Positions 1 to 7,929 of a stretch of 19,501 nucleotides of DNA are shown piece after piece (positions within the stretch are counted from its first letter, which is position 1; each line of letters begins with the position of its first letter). The translations under genes and the position numbers were made by a program. Below the pieces are notes generated by a model. That model made no database searches, was not told where the DNA came from, and saw nothing but the letters and a program-made list of their open reading frames with translations. Origin of the DNA: DASUSF01 sp036375275 (lineage in GTDB: Bacteria > Pseudomonadota > Alphaproteobacteria > Geminicoccales > Geminicoccaceae); contig DASUSF010000017.1 of the NCBI GenBank assembly GCA_036375275.1, positions 1 through 19,501 of the forward strand. The letters run 5' to 3'.

Positions 1-184
1 TGAGCGGCTCGGCAGGCGCTCCTGCGGTCCGCGGCCAGAGCGGAGCCCGATACGACGGAACCGCCTGCAAGCGGTTCCGATCGGGTGGATCCGCCCTTAT
101 CCATTGCAACAGAGCAATTTTCTTCCGATGAGCGGGGTGACGTTGCGGTTCGCGAGTGCCGGTCTTGTCGCATCGGAAACCGCT
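1..184. other. Intergenic DNA at window edge, with a strong hairpin
   Basis: I see no supported gene here. The stretch lies downstream of the stop codon of the minus-strand antiporter. A perfect 9-bp inverted repeat (CGGAACCGC at 56-64 and GCGGTTCCG at 71-79, six-base loop) is extended by CCCGAT at 47-52 pairing with ATCGGG at 80-85 across a short bulge. A smaller hairpin (GCAGG/CCTGC) lies at 12-25. No T-run follows on either strand, so calling the large hairpin a terminator of the antiporter transcript is inference. The opening TGA could be the stop of a gene outside the window, which cannot be tested here. Confidence 0.5.
47..85 (-). terminator. Possible terminator hairpin downstream of the antiporter gene
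   Basis: Inverted repeat of 9 bp plus a 6-bp extension, about 100 bases past the minus-strand stop at 185. It has the stem strength of an intrinsic terminator but lacks the T-run. Part of its core (CGGAACCGCTT on the minus strand) recurs at 5697-5707, immediately after the stop of the other long minus-strand gene, which fits a gene-end role or a small dispersed repeat. Confidence 0.35.
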
Positions 185-2689
185 CTAGGAGGCCCGGCGC
201 CGGACCTCGCGGTTCATCGCGATCCGCCGCTCCGCCACCTCGTCGAGGCGCGCGGCGAGCCCGGGATCGGTCGCGAGCAGAGCGCGCAGGTCGTCCTCGA
301 GCAGGACCAGGAGCCGGCAATAGCCGAGCGCGGTGACGTCGGCCTGGCGGCGCCGGCGGCCGAGCAGCGCGAGCTCGCCGAAGAAGTCGCCGCGCCCGAG
401 CCGGATCCTCTGGCGGCCGACCGTGACCTCGACCGCGCCGGATGAGATGAAGTACATCCGGTCACCCCGTTCGCCGCGCGTGATCAGCCGTTCCCGCGGC
501 ACCGCGAAGCGGGTCTGCAGCAGCGCGCTGACGCGGGCCAGCTGGGCCTCGTCGAGGCCGTCGAACAGCGGGACCTGGCGGACCAGCTCCTCGGTGTCGA
601 GGCCGAGGTCGAGGGGCGGGCGCCGCCAGACGGTGCTGCGCCGGGCCTGGACGTCGCGGATCAGGTCACCGAGCAGCTCGGGCCCGATCAGGCCCTCGTC
701 GAACAGCACCCGGTACTCCTCCATCTCGAGACGGAGCGCGTTCTGCCGCAGAAAGCGGCGTTCCAGAGCATCCGCGTAGGCGGGATACTGCAGGCGGAGC
801 GCGTCCAGGGCCTGGCCGATCGACGCGCTCCGCTGCGCCAGGATCTCGTGGATCAGATCCGCGACCCGCCGGCCGAGGATCCGGCTCATCCGCCCCTGGA
901 CGAAGCGGTCGAGCTCCGTGAGCACCATCCGCTCGACCAGCAGGAACTCGAACCGGTCGGCCAGCACGCGGACCAGCGGCCGGTCGATCCGGATCCAGCG
1001 GTGCGCGGCGTGCGCCGCGCGGAAGGTCCAGGTGAAGCGGAGCGAGTTCCGCGCGGCGCGGATATAGCCGAGCCGCCCTTCGGCGCGGGCCCGGTCGATC
1101 AGCCGGTCGGCGGCGCCGAGCAGGCGCTCGAGGATGCGCCGCGAGACCGAGCGGTGGCGGAAGTGCTCGATGACCAGCTCGCGCTCGCGCACCGCGAGCG
1201 CCGTGAGGCCGAGCCCGACCCGGTCGCGCTGGCTGATCCGGCTGTCCAGCTCGCCCTCCGCGGCAGCGTCCGCGATCTGCCGCTCGTACGGCCCGATCAC
1301 GTCCGCGAGCGGCCCCTCGCCGATCCGGTGCGCGCCCGCGACCTCCCGCACGGCGTGCCGGACGTCGTCGAGGGCCAGCGCCAGCACCTGCTGGCGCAGC
1401 GCCCGGTCGAGCGGCGACAGCCGGTCGAGCTTCAGGAGATGGATCAGCGGGCGGAGCGTGGTGCCGTTGATCAGCAGGGTCACCAGCACGAAGCCGGTCG
1501 CGAGGATCGCCACCGGCCGCTGGATGTCCTCGATCAGGAGCCGGTTCTCGGTGATCGCGAGGGCGAGCGCGAGCGTGACCGCGCCGCGGAGCCCGCCCCA
1601 CAGCAGCACGAGCTTGAAGCGGTGGCTGACCCGCTCGGCCAGGCCGCCGGCGCTCAGAAGGGGCAGGAGGCCGAACAGGACCAGCGCCCGGGCGGCGAGC
1701 GCCGCCGCGGTGACCACCCCGATCAGCAGCGCGTCGTAGGCGGTGGCCCCGAGCATCAGCCGCGGCACCAGCATCGAGGCCAGGATGAACACCAGCGAGC
1801 CGGCCCAGAACGAGAGCTGCCCGAACAGCTCGTGCAGGAAGGTGCGGTTCTCCGGCCGGAACCGGCTCGGCGCCATCGCGCTGACGACCAGGCCGGCCGC
1901 CACCACCGCGAGCACGCCCGAGACCCCCAGCAGGCGCTCGCCCAGGATGTAGGCGATGTAGGGCAGCGCCAGCATGAAGGTCGCCTCGGCGAGCCGGGAA
2001 TCGCCGAGCCACGGCACCAGCCCCATCACCAGCCGGGCGACCAGCGCGCCGAACGCGGCGCCGCCGGCGAAGGCGCTGAGGAAGGCCAGGACACCCTCGC
2101 CCACGGTCTCCTCGCGACCGGTGATCAGGAGGCTGAGCAGGGCGGCGAACAGGGCGATCGCGGCGGCGTCGTTGAGCAGGCTCTCGCCCTCGACCAGGCG
2201 GGTGAGCCGGCCGGGCGCGCCGAGGTCGCGGAAGATCGCGATCACCGCGGCCGGGTCCGTGGTCGCGACGATGGCGCCGACCAGGAGGCAGGCGGCGAGC
2301 GGCAGGTCGCTCACCGGCTGGAGGCTGAAGCCGACCGCGGCGGTGGTGATCAGGACCGCGACCACGGCGAGCAGGAAGATCGGCGCCGCATCGTCGAGCA
2401 TGCGGCGGACGTCGATCGCCAGCGCCGCCTCGAACAGGAGAATCGGCAGAAAGATGAACAGGAAGCCCTGGGAGGTGATCGGGAAGTCGAGCAGCAGCTC
2501 CGCGATCTGGTCCGTCGCCGGCGTGAGATCGGCGCGGATCAGCACGCCGGCGCCGACGCCGATCAGCGTGCCGACCACCGCGAGCAGCACCGAAGGGGCG
2601 AGGTTGAGGCGCACCGCGAGCGGCTGCAGGGCGCCGATCAGCACGAGCAGGCCGGCGACGGTGATCAGGATCGAAGGCAGGCTGAGCAT
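185..2689 (-). CDS. CPA1-type cation/proton antiporter with C-terminal cyclic-nucleotide-binding domain
   Basis: Inner-membrane Na+(K+)/H+ exchanger of the NhaP/NHE (CPA1) family, 834 residues. Residues 1 to about 415 form a dozen or so hydrophobic segments containing the family motifs TTDPAAV, GESLLNDAA (about 166-174, the ion-site Asn-Asp) and WGGLRGAVTLALAL. A long helical cytoplasmic region follows, then a cNMP-binding fold at about 700-815 with a phosphate-binding cassette beginning FGELALLG near 769. The cassette keeps Gly-Glu and the phosphate-contacting Arg (RQA) but has Arg where Pro/Val is usual. Much longer than NhaP (about 420-550); the layout resembles SOS1/sperm-NHE exchangers. 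I chose ATG 2689 because it opens directly into the first membrane segment. A TTG at 2728, four bases after the rluA-like stop and just behind AGAGG, would add 13 residues. Probably co-transcribed with the upstream pseudouridine synthase. Transported ion and ligand are not readable from sequence. Confidence 0.93.
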   Translation of the reverse strand: MLSLPSILITVAGLLVLIGALQPLAVRLNLAPSVLLAVVGTLIGVGAGVLIRADLTPATDQIAELLLDFPITSQGFLFIFLPILLFEAALAIDVRRMLDDAAPIFLLAVVAVLITTAAVGFSLQPVSDLPLAACLLVGAIVATTDPAAVIAIFRDLGAPGRLTRLVEGESLLNDAAAIALFAALLSLLITGREETVGEGVLAFLSAFAGGAAFGALVARLVMGLVPWLGDSRLAEATFMLALPYIAYILGERLLGVSGVLAVVAAGLVVSAMAPSRFRPENRTFLHELFGQLSFWAGSLVFILASMLVPRLMLGATAYDALLIGVVTAAALAARALVLFGLLPLLSAGGLAERVSHRFKLVLLWGGLRGAVTLALALAITENRLLIEDIQRPVAILATGFVLVTLLINGTTLRPLIHLLKLDRLSPLDRALRQQVLALALDDVRHAVREVAGAHRIGEGPLADVIGPYERQIADAAAEGELDSRISQRDRVGLGLTALAVRERELVIEHFRHRSVSRRILERLLGAADRLIDRARAEGRLGYIRAARNSLRFTWTFRAAHAAHRWIRIDRPLVRVLADRFEFLLVERMVLTELDRFVQGRMSRILGRRVADLIHEILAQRSASIGQALDALRLQYPAYADALERRFLRQNALRLEMEEYRVLFDEGLIGPELLGDLIRDVQARRSTVWRRPPLDLGLDTEELVRQVPLFDGLDEAQLARVSALLQTRFAVPRERLITRGERGDRMYFISSGAVEVTVGRQRIRLGRGDFFGELALLGRRRRQADVTALGYCRLLVLLEDDLRALLATDPGLAARLDEVAERRIAMNREVRRRAS

Positions 2690-2731
2690 GGCGCCGATGC
2701 TTGTGCGGCCGACGCCGGCGAAGCGCAACCT

Positions 2732-3427
2732 CTAAGGGAATTCCGGCGACCCCGCTTCGATCGCGCCCGCCAGCGCGGCCCGCATGTGGGAAGGCGGCGG
2801 TGCCTCGACCTCGACCGGCGCCCGGTTCGGATACAGCGGCACGCGGAGCGACCGCGCGTGGAGGTGGAGCGGGGCGTCGCGGGGCGCGACCCCGTACACT
2901 CCGTCGCCCCGGATCGGGCAGCCCACCGCCGCCAGATGGACCCGGAGCTGATGGGTCCGCCCGGTGAGCGGGCGAAGCTCGAGCCAGGTCGCGCCGTGGA
3001 GGCGCGCCAGCGTGCGGTAGCGCGTGCACGCCGCGTCGCCCGCCGGGTCGACCTTCATCCACCAGCCGCGGGTGTCGGAGCGGCGCGCGAGCGGGAGCTC
3101 GATCCGCCCTTCGGATGCCGGTGGGGCGCCATCGACCACCGCCCAGTACACCTTGTCGACCGCACCGGCGGCGAACAGCCGGCCGAGCCGGGCGAGCGCC
3201 TTCCGGTGCCGGCCGAGCACGAGGCAGCCACTGGTGCCCCGGTCCAGCCGGTGCGCGAGGGCCGGTCGTGCCGGCAGGCCGAAGCGCAGCGCGTCGAGGT
3301 GGTCGTCCAGGGTCGGCCCGCCGCCCGGCCCCCTGTGCACCGGCAGCCCCGCCGGCTTGTCGAGCACCAGCATCAGGCCGTCGCGGTAGAGTAGCCGATC
3401 TTCCAGGTTGAGAGTTGCGTGATCCAT
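2732..3427 (-). CDS. RluA-family RNA pseudouridine synthase
   Basis: Predicted to isomerise uridine to pseudouridine in rRNA or tRNA in the cytoplasm. The 231-residue protein is essentially one RluA catalytic domain without an S4 domain. It opens with LVLDKPAGLPVH (about 21-31), has the catalytic motif HRLDRGTSG with Asp62 as nucleophile, and carries the later RTHQLRVHLAAVG segment that lines the active site. ATG 3427 is chosen because the fold starts just after it; a reading further upstream to 3595 gives low-quality Arg/Pro-rich sequence overlapping the divergent SDR promoter. No clear Shine-Dalgarno sequence precedes this ATG. The stop is 42 bases before the antiporter ATG. Which uridine is modified cannot be told, so no RluA-F symbol is given. 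Confidence 0.92.
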   Translation of the reverse strand: MDHATLNLEDRLLYRDGLMLVLDKPAGLPVHRGPGGGPTLDDHLDALRFGLPARPALAHRLDRGTSGCLVLGRHRKALARLGRLFAAGAVDKVYWAVVDGAPPASEGRIELPLARRSDTRGWWMKVDPAGDAACTRYRTLARLHGATWLELRPLTGRTHQLRVHLAAVGCPIRGDGVYGVAPRDAPLHLHARSLRVPLYPNRAPVEVEAPPPSHMRAALAGAIEAGSPEFP

Positions 3428-3489
3428 GTTAATCAGAAATTGGAATGGCGTCGACCGCGCGTGCCGCCGGGCCTGGCGTTGGCACGGTC

Positions 3490-3519
3490 TTGCCGGACCG
3501 GCGACGGATCGTGGTAAGC
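3490..3519 (+). promoter_or_regulatory. Weak sigma-70-like promoter candidate for the SDR-glycosyltransferase pair
   Basis: TTGCCG at 3490-3495, an 18-base spacer and GTAAGC at 3514-3519, some 32 bases before the TTG start at 3552. The -35 is good, the -10 poor. The only other plus-strand signal nearby is a sigma-54-like string at 3479-3494 with the wrong spacing. Confidence 0.22.
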
Positions 3520-3551
3520 GAACCTGGTGCGGACCATCGGAAGGGACGGGA

Positions 3552-4316
3552 TTGGACGAGGAGCGTGGCACGGCGCTGGTGACCGGTGCGGCCACCCGGG
3601 TGGGCCGTGCCCTGGCGCTCGGAGCTGCGGCGCTCGGCTTCGACGTCGCCGTGCATTACCACCGCTCCGCCGGGGCGGCGGACGACACGGTCAGCGAGAT
3701 CCGGGCGTCGGGCCGGCGTAGCGCCGGCTTCGCCGCCGACCTCGCCGATGCCACGATGAGCGCGGCGCTGGTCGAGGGCGTGGCCGCGGCGCTCGGCCCG
3801 GTCCGGCTGCTCGTCAACAACGCGGCGATCTTCGAGTTCGACCGGCCGGAGAGCGTCAGCGACGCCTCCTGGGCCCGGCACATGGCGATCAACCTGCACG
3901 CTCCGTTCCTGCTCACCCAGGCGATGCTGAGAGGCCTGCCGGCGGCCGTCGACGGCCACGTCGTCAACCTCACCGACCAGCGGGTCCTGAACCCGACCCC
4001 GAACTATACCTCCTACACCGTCTCCAAGGTGGCGCTCGCCGGGCTGACCCGGCACCTCGCCCTGGCGCTGGCGCCGCGGGTCCGGGTCAACGCGATCGCG
4101 CCCGGGATCGTGCTGCCGGCGGAGGGCATGGCCGGAGAGGACCTCGCCCGGCTCGCGCAGGCCGCGCCGCTCCGGCGGGCGACCTCGGCGGACGAGATCG
4201 CGGGCGCGCTCCGCTGGCTGGTCGAGACGCCGTCGGTCACCGGGCAGACGCTGACCCTCGATTCCGGTCTCCATCTCGGGTGGCTGCATCCCGGTCAGCA
4301 GCCGGGGGCCGGGTGA
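3552..4316 (+). CDS. SDR oxidoreductase, pteridine reductase (PTR1/FolM)-like
   Basis: NAD(P)H-dependent short-chain dehydrogenase of 254 residues, probably reducing a dihydropterin in the cytoplasm. The nucleotide-binding motif is TGAATRVG (11-18), the TGxxxRxG form typical of PTR1 and FolM rather than the usual TGxxxGxG. NNAAI (89-93) replaces NNAG. The catalytic set is Asp142 (in NLTDQ), Tyr155 and Lys159 (YTVSK). An Asp thirteen residues before the Tyr, where most SDRs have Ser, is the pteridine-reductase signature. TTG 3552 is preferred because AAGGG lies about six bases upstream and the Rossmann strand begins at once; an in-frame ATG at 3426 would add 42 poor residues and overlap the divergent rluA-like start. 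The TGA shares its A with the next gene's ATG, implying translational coupling. The true substrate is unproven. Confidence 0.85.
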   Translation: MDEERGTALVTGAATRVGRALALGAAALGFDVAVHYHRSAGAADDTVSEIRASGRRSAGFAADLADATMSAALVEGVAAALGPVRLLVNNAAIFEFDRPESVSDASWARHMAINLHAPFLLTQAMLRGLPAAVDGHVVNLTDQRVLNPTPNYTSYTVSKVALAGLTRHLALALAPRVRVNAIAPGIVLPAEGMAGEDLARLAQAAPLRRATSADEIAGALRWLVETPSVTGQTLTLDSGLHLGWLHPGQQPGAG

Positions 4317-5509
4317 TGCTCGCGGCCGCCACCGCACCCGCCCTGGCGCCGGATCCGGAGGCCTGCCAGACGCTCCGGCACGTGGCGCTGTTCACCCAGG
4401 ACATGTCCGGCGGCGGCGCCTTCACGACGGTCTTCGCGAGCTATGCCCGGGCCCTGGCGCGGAGCGGCGTGCGCAAGATCGACCTGGTGACGGTGCGGGG
4501 CGATCCGGCCCGCTCCGAGATCCCGTTCCCCGACCGGAGCCGCGCCGTGCCGCTCGGGGGCGGCGGCGCGGGCGGGGCGGTCCTGCCGCTGGCCCGCTAC
4601 CTGGAGCGCGAGCAGCCGGACGTCCTGATCTCCGGACCGATCGTCCCCAACCTCGCCGCCTGCCTCGCCAGGCGCCTCGCCCGCCGCTGGCGGGGGCGGC
4701 TGGTCCTGAGCCACCATCATCCGCTCGACCTCGCCCGGCGACAGACCTGGAAGAACAGCCCGACCCTGGTGCGCCTGCTGTATCCGACCGCGGACGCCTC
4801 CTTCGCGGTCTCGCCAGGGGTGCGCGAGGATGCGGTCCGGGTGGCCCGGACCGATCCGCGCCGGACCGCCTGCATCCCGGTGCCGGTGCCGCCGGCCGGG
4901 GCGGGCGGCGCTCCGCCGCCGCACCCATGGCTCCGGCCCGACGGCCGGGAGCGACCCCTGTTCCTGACCGTCGGCCGCCTCGAGCCGGTCAAGAACCTGT
5001 CGCTGCTGCTCGAGGGGTTCCGGCGCGCCGCAGGGGTGAGCGGGGGGCGGCTCTTGGTGGTCGGCGAGGGCTCGGCGGAGAGCGGGCTCCCGGGCGCGAT
5101 CCGCGCCGCCGGCCTCGGCGACCGGGTCGCCCTCACCGGCCGCGTGCCGTCGACCCTGCCCTACTACCGCGGCGCCGACGTCTTCGTGCTGACCTCGGAC
5201 GAGGAGGGCTACGGCCTCGTCCTGCTCGAGGCGATGCGGGAAGGCGTGCCGGTGATCAGCACGGACGCCCTCGGCTCCGGTCCGCGCTTCCTGCTCGACG
5301 GCGGCGCGGCGGGCAGGCTGATCCCGCGGAACGACCCGTGCGCGCTGGCCGGCGCGATGATCGAGCTCTCCGCCGCCGATCGCCGCGATGTTCTGCGCGC
5401 TGCCGCGTCGCGGCGGCTCGCGGCCCTGTCGCCGGAGCGGATCGGGGCGCAGCTGACCCGGTTCCTGAGCGACGGGCGCGCCGTCGGAACGGGGTTAGCC
5501 GCCCGTTAA
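4316..5509 (+). CDS. Glycosyltransferase family 4 (GT-B fold)
   Basis: Retaining glycosyltransferase of 397 residues, presumably moving a sugar from a nucleotide-sugar donor to a cell-surface glycan or glycolipid at the cytoplasmic face of the inner membrane. The N-terminal acceptor half begins near residue 23 with VALFTQDMSGGGAFTTVF, a Gly-rich loop of the GT-B fold. The donor half begins with LFLTVGRLEPVKNLSLLLEGF at about 218 and carries the E-x7-E motif EGYGLVLLE (about 296-304) plus GVPVISTD. ATG 4316 overlaps the SDR stop by one base. No other polysaccharide gene adjoins it, so acceptor and product are unknown; pairing with a pteridine-reductase-like SDR is odd but the overlap is clear. 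Confidence 0.9.
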   Translation: MLAAATAPALAPDPEACQTLRHVALFTQDMSGGGAFTTVFASYARALARSGVRKIDLVTVRGDPARSEIPFPDRSRAVPLGGGGAGGAVLPLARYLEREQPDVLISGPIVPNLAACLARRLARRWRGRLVLSHHHPLDLARRQTWKNSPTLVRLLYPTADASFAVSPGVREDAVRVARTDPRRTACIPVPVPPAGAGGAPPPHPWLRPDGRERPLFLTVGRLEPVKNLSLLLEGFRRAAGVSGGRLLVVGEGSAESGLPGAIRAAGLGDRVALTGRVPSTLPYYRGADVFVLTSDEEGYGLVLLEAMREGVPVISTDALGSGPRFLLDGGAAGRLIPRNDPCALAGAMIELSAADRRDVLRAAASRRLAALSPERIGAQLTRFLSDGRAVGTGLAAR

Positions 5510-5707
5510 CCTTCATCCGCCATGTCCTTCCCGGCGACCTGAGAGAGGATGGCTGATGGACACCGGCGACCCCGCTGCGTCGGCGAGGGGTCGGGTCGTC
5601 CCGACGGACCGCTCCCGAGTCGTCGACCATCATCCCTGCACCGCGGCGGATCCTTTGCGGATCATCCCGACCGACCCGGATCGGACACCCGCGCGGAAGC
5701 GGTTCCG
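5510..5707. other. Convergent intergenic region, with a possible small ORF and a hairpin
   Basis: Lies between the glycosyltransferase stop and the stop of the minus-strand GGDEF-EAL gene. It holds a 5-bp-stem hairpin (CGGAA, loop GCGG, TTCCG; 5694-5707) abutting the minus-strand stop, and a plus-strand ATG at 5556 preceded by GAGAGAGG seven bases upstream (see findings). No T-run terminator and no recognisable RNA gene. Confidence 0.5.
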
Positions 5708-7510
5708 TCAGGTCGGAGTCGGCGCCGGGGCCGCGCGTGGCGCGGCGGCGATCGGCAGAACCGGCGCGGCGTCCCGACGGGCGGCGGCCTGCTCGAGCCA
5801 GCGCGCGCAGGCGTCCGCCGGGAGCGGGGGGCAGCTCATGAAGGCCTGGACCGCGCTGCAGTCGTGGTGGCGGAGAAAGGCGACCTGCGCCTGAGACTCG
5901 GCGCCGGTCGCGACGCAGCGGATGCCGAGGTGCCGGGCGAGTTCGAGAATCGCGGTCACGGTCGCCGTCTGCGGCGCATCCGCCGGAATCCCCTGAAGCA
6001 GGACCCGGTCGAGCTTGATCGTGTCGATCGCGCCCGACTGGAAGCCGCGCAGCGACGTGACTCCGGACCCGAAGGCATCGAGAGCGAGGCGGAGCCCGGC
6101 GGCCCGGAGCCATTTCAAGCCGGCGCCGCCGCCGTCCAGATCGGCGAGGAGCCGGGCCTCGTCGACCTCGATCTCGATGGCGCGCGGCGGGACGCCGGCC
6201 GGCTGCAGACGCTGCTCGACCATGCCCGTCAGGTCGCTCCACTGGAGCTGGCGACGGACCAGCAGCGGCAGCGCCAGATGCAGCTGATCGAGCTCGAAGC
6301 GCCGCCACGCCGCGAGCTGGTCGATCGCCGCGTCGACCATCCAGGCCATCAGGAGGTCGGTCAGCCCTGAGGCCTCCGCGAGCGGCAGGAACCGGTCGGG
6401 GGCGATCAGGCCGAGCTCGGCGTGCCGCCAGAAGGGCAGGGCAGCGATCCCCACCTCGCCCGGCACGAGCGCGATCTGCGGCTGGAAGTGCAGCACGAAC
6501 TCGCCGGCCAGAAGGCCGCGCCGGAGATCGCTGGCGAGCAGCGCGCCCCGCTGCACGCTCCGCTCGAGCGCGGGGTTCGCGAAACGGTAGAGATTGCCGC
6601 CCTCGGCCTTCGCCCGGTACATGGCGGCGTCCGCCGCGCCCTGCAGGTCGGCCGGGGCGTCGGCATCGTCCGGATAGAGCGCGATGCCCAGGCTCGCGGT
6701 CACCCGGACCTCGCGGTCACCGAGCAGGACCGGTGGGGCCACCGCGTCCAGAAGCTTGCGCGCGACCAGGGCGGCGTGCTCGGGCCGGGCGAGGTTCTCG
6801 ATCACCAGGGCGAACTCGTCGCCGCCGGTGCGGGCGACGGTGTCGGTCTCCCGGAGCCGTCCCTGGAGGCGCTCGGCCATCACGCAGAGCAGCCTGTCGC
6901 CGGCGGCGTGGCCGAGGCCGTCGTTGACCTGCTTGAAGCCGTTCAGGTCCAGGATCATGACCGCCACCAGGCGGTCGTTGCGGCGGGCCCACGCGAGCGC
7001 CCGCTCGAGCCGGTCCTGGAGCAGCGTCCGGTTGGCGAGGCCGGTCAGCTGATCCTGGCGCGCGAGCCGGCTCAGGCGGTCGGCCTGGCGGCGTCTGGCG
7101 AGAGCGTAGCGGACGGCCCGCTCGAGCAGCACGTCGTCCACGTGGTCCTCGTCGAGGAAGTCGGCGACGCCGAGCGCCATCGCTTCCAGGTCCGCCTCGA
7201 GGCACGGCTCGGCCGCGAGCATCACGATCGGGACGGGGACCTCGCGGCTGCGGGCCGCGCGGAGAAAGGCCATCCCCCGACCGTCGCGCTCGGCCACCAG
7301 GCAGATGTCGAAGGCGGCGCCGTGCAGGCGCGCGAGCCCTTCCTCATCGCCGCTCGCCCGCTCGATCCGGAAGCGCAGGTGCCGGATCCGGTCGAGCCGG
7401 CTCCGGGTCAGGACGAAGCCGTCGTCGTCGTCGTCGACCAGCAGCGCCCGCACCTCGTCGCCACGGGTGAGCAGGGCACCGACCTGCGCATTCCCGCCGC
7501 CGAGGAACAT
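5708..7510 (-). CDS. Diguanylate cyclase: pseudo-receiver, intact GGDEF, degenerate EAL
   Basis: Predicted cytoplasmic c-di-GMP enzyme of 600 residues. Residues 20-125 resemble a response-regulator receiver, with an acidic pocket (Asp26-Asp30), but the phospho-acceptor position in FDICLVAERDG is Ala73. The GGDEF domain (about 150-310) is intact: LDLNGFKQVND, the active-site GGDEF at 229-233 and an I-site RETD at 220-223, five residues before it. The EAL-like domain (about 325-575) has lost most metal and catalytic residues: EAL is AAL (Ala356), the NLS Asn is Pro415, DDFG is DAFG (Ala479) and AEGVE is ATGAE (Thr535); Glu448, Asp478, Lys499 and Glu538 remain. It should therefore make rather than degrade c-di-GMP, with product inhibition. 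ATG 7510 is chosen because GAGGA sits seven bases upstream; the frame stays open to 7873 without a domain. Confidence 0.92.
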   Translation of the reverse strand: MFLGGGNAQVGALLTRGDEVRALLVDDDDDGFVLTRSRLDRIRHLRFRIERASGDEEGLARLHGAAFDICLVAERDGRGMAFLRAARSREVPVPIVMLAAEPCLEADLEAMALGVADFLDEDHVDDVLLERAVRYALARRRQADRLSRLARQDQLTGLANRTLLQDRLERALAWARRNDRLVAVMILDLNGFKQVNDGLGHAAGDRLLCVMAERLQGRLRETDTVARTGGDEFALVIENLARPEHAALVARKLLDAVAPPVLLGDREVRVTASLGIALYPDDADAPADLQGAADAAMYRAKAEGGNLYRFANPALERSVQRGALLASDLRRGLLAGEFVLHFQPQIALVPGEVGIAALPFWRHAELGLIAPDRFLPLAEASGLTDLLMAWMVDAAIDQLAAWRRFELDQLHLALPLLVRRQLQWSDLTGMVEQRLQPAGVPPRAIEIEVDEARLLADLDGGGAGLKWLRAAGLRLALDAFGSGVTSLRGFQSGAIDTIKLDRVLLQGIPADAPQTATVTAILELARHLGIRCVATGAESQAQVAFLRHHDCSAVQAFMSCPPLPADACARWLEQAAARRDAAPVLPIAAAPRAAPAPTPT

Positions 7511-7929
7511 CCGTGCGTCCTCGGCCAGCGCGAGCGCGCTCGATTCCCGATGATCTCCCTCGAATGCGGGCAACGGATGGGTCTCGCCACGTCTCCGACC
7601 CGCGTGCCTTAGCAGAATATGACGGTGCTGGCAAAACCGACGGATGATTCGGGACCGCTGGATCCGCCTATACAGCAAAACACCGGAGTCGATGCTTCGG
7701 TTCGCGGGCAGGCCAGGGAGAGGCTCGCACGCGCTCCGCGCCGTTCGGCCGCAACCGGCCGGCGCAGCCCTCAGGCGGCTTCTCGAGCGCCCGGGAAAGA
7801 TCGGGGGATGACGCCGCGGTTGCCGGGGAGGAGAATGATCCCGCCCGGAGCAACCGGGCGTTGCCCTTGACATTGGAAGTGCCAGATGAGACTGAGCCGA
7901 GAAGTGGAGGTTGCAACAGGTCTTCTACG
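7511..7929. other. 419-base divergent intergenic region
   Basis: Separates the divergent cyclase and hydrolase genes and should hold both promoters. A comparatively AT-rich patch at about 7605-7685 is the likeliest promoter zone for the minus strand (TTGCCA followed 17 bases later by TAAGGC reads toward the cyclase, with a weak -10). On the plus strand, TTGACA at 7867-7872 is a perfect -35 but no good -10 follows at 16-18 bases. A hairpin GCCCGG-AGCAA-CCGGGC lies at 7843-7859. Open frames here, such as one from ATG 7619, lack a ribosome-binding site and typical codon use. Confidence 0.45.

Noticed and set aside
3479..3494. Sigma-54-like promoter TTGGCACGGTCTTGCC
   Set aside because: The GG and GC elements are nine bases apart instead of the strict ten.
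3426..3551. Upstream ATG start for the SDR gene
   Set aside because: It would overlap the first codons of the divergent rluA-like gene and add 42 residues before the Rossmann fold; TTG 3552 has a well-placed AAGGG.
5507..5520. CtrA-type site around GTTAACC
   Set aside because: Only one TTAA half is present; the second half at seven bases is missing.
7619..7870. 83-codon open frame in the divergent intergenic region
   Set aside because: No ribosome-binding site, mixed third-position composition, and no recognisable sequence.
7867..7895. TTGACA-based promoter for the hydrolase
   Set aside because: The -35 is perfect, but the hexamers 16-18 bases on (such as GACTGA) are too poor to call a promoter; left as a remark in the intergenic entry.
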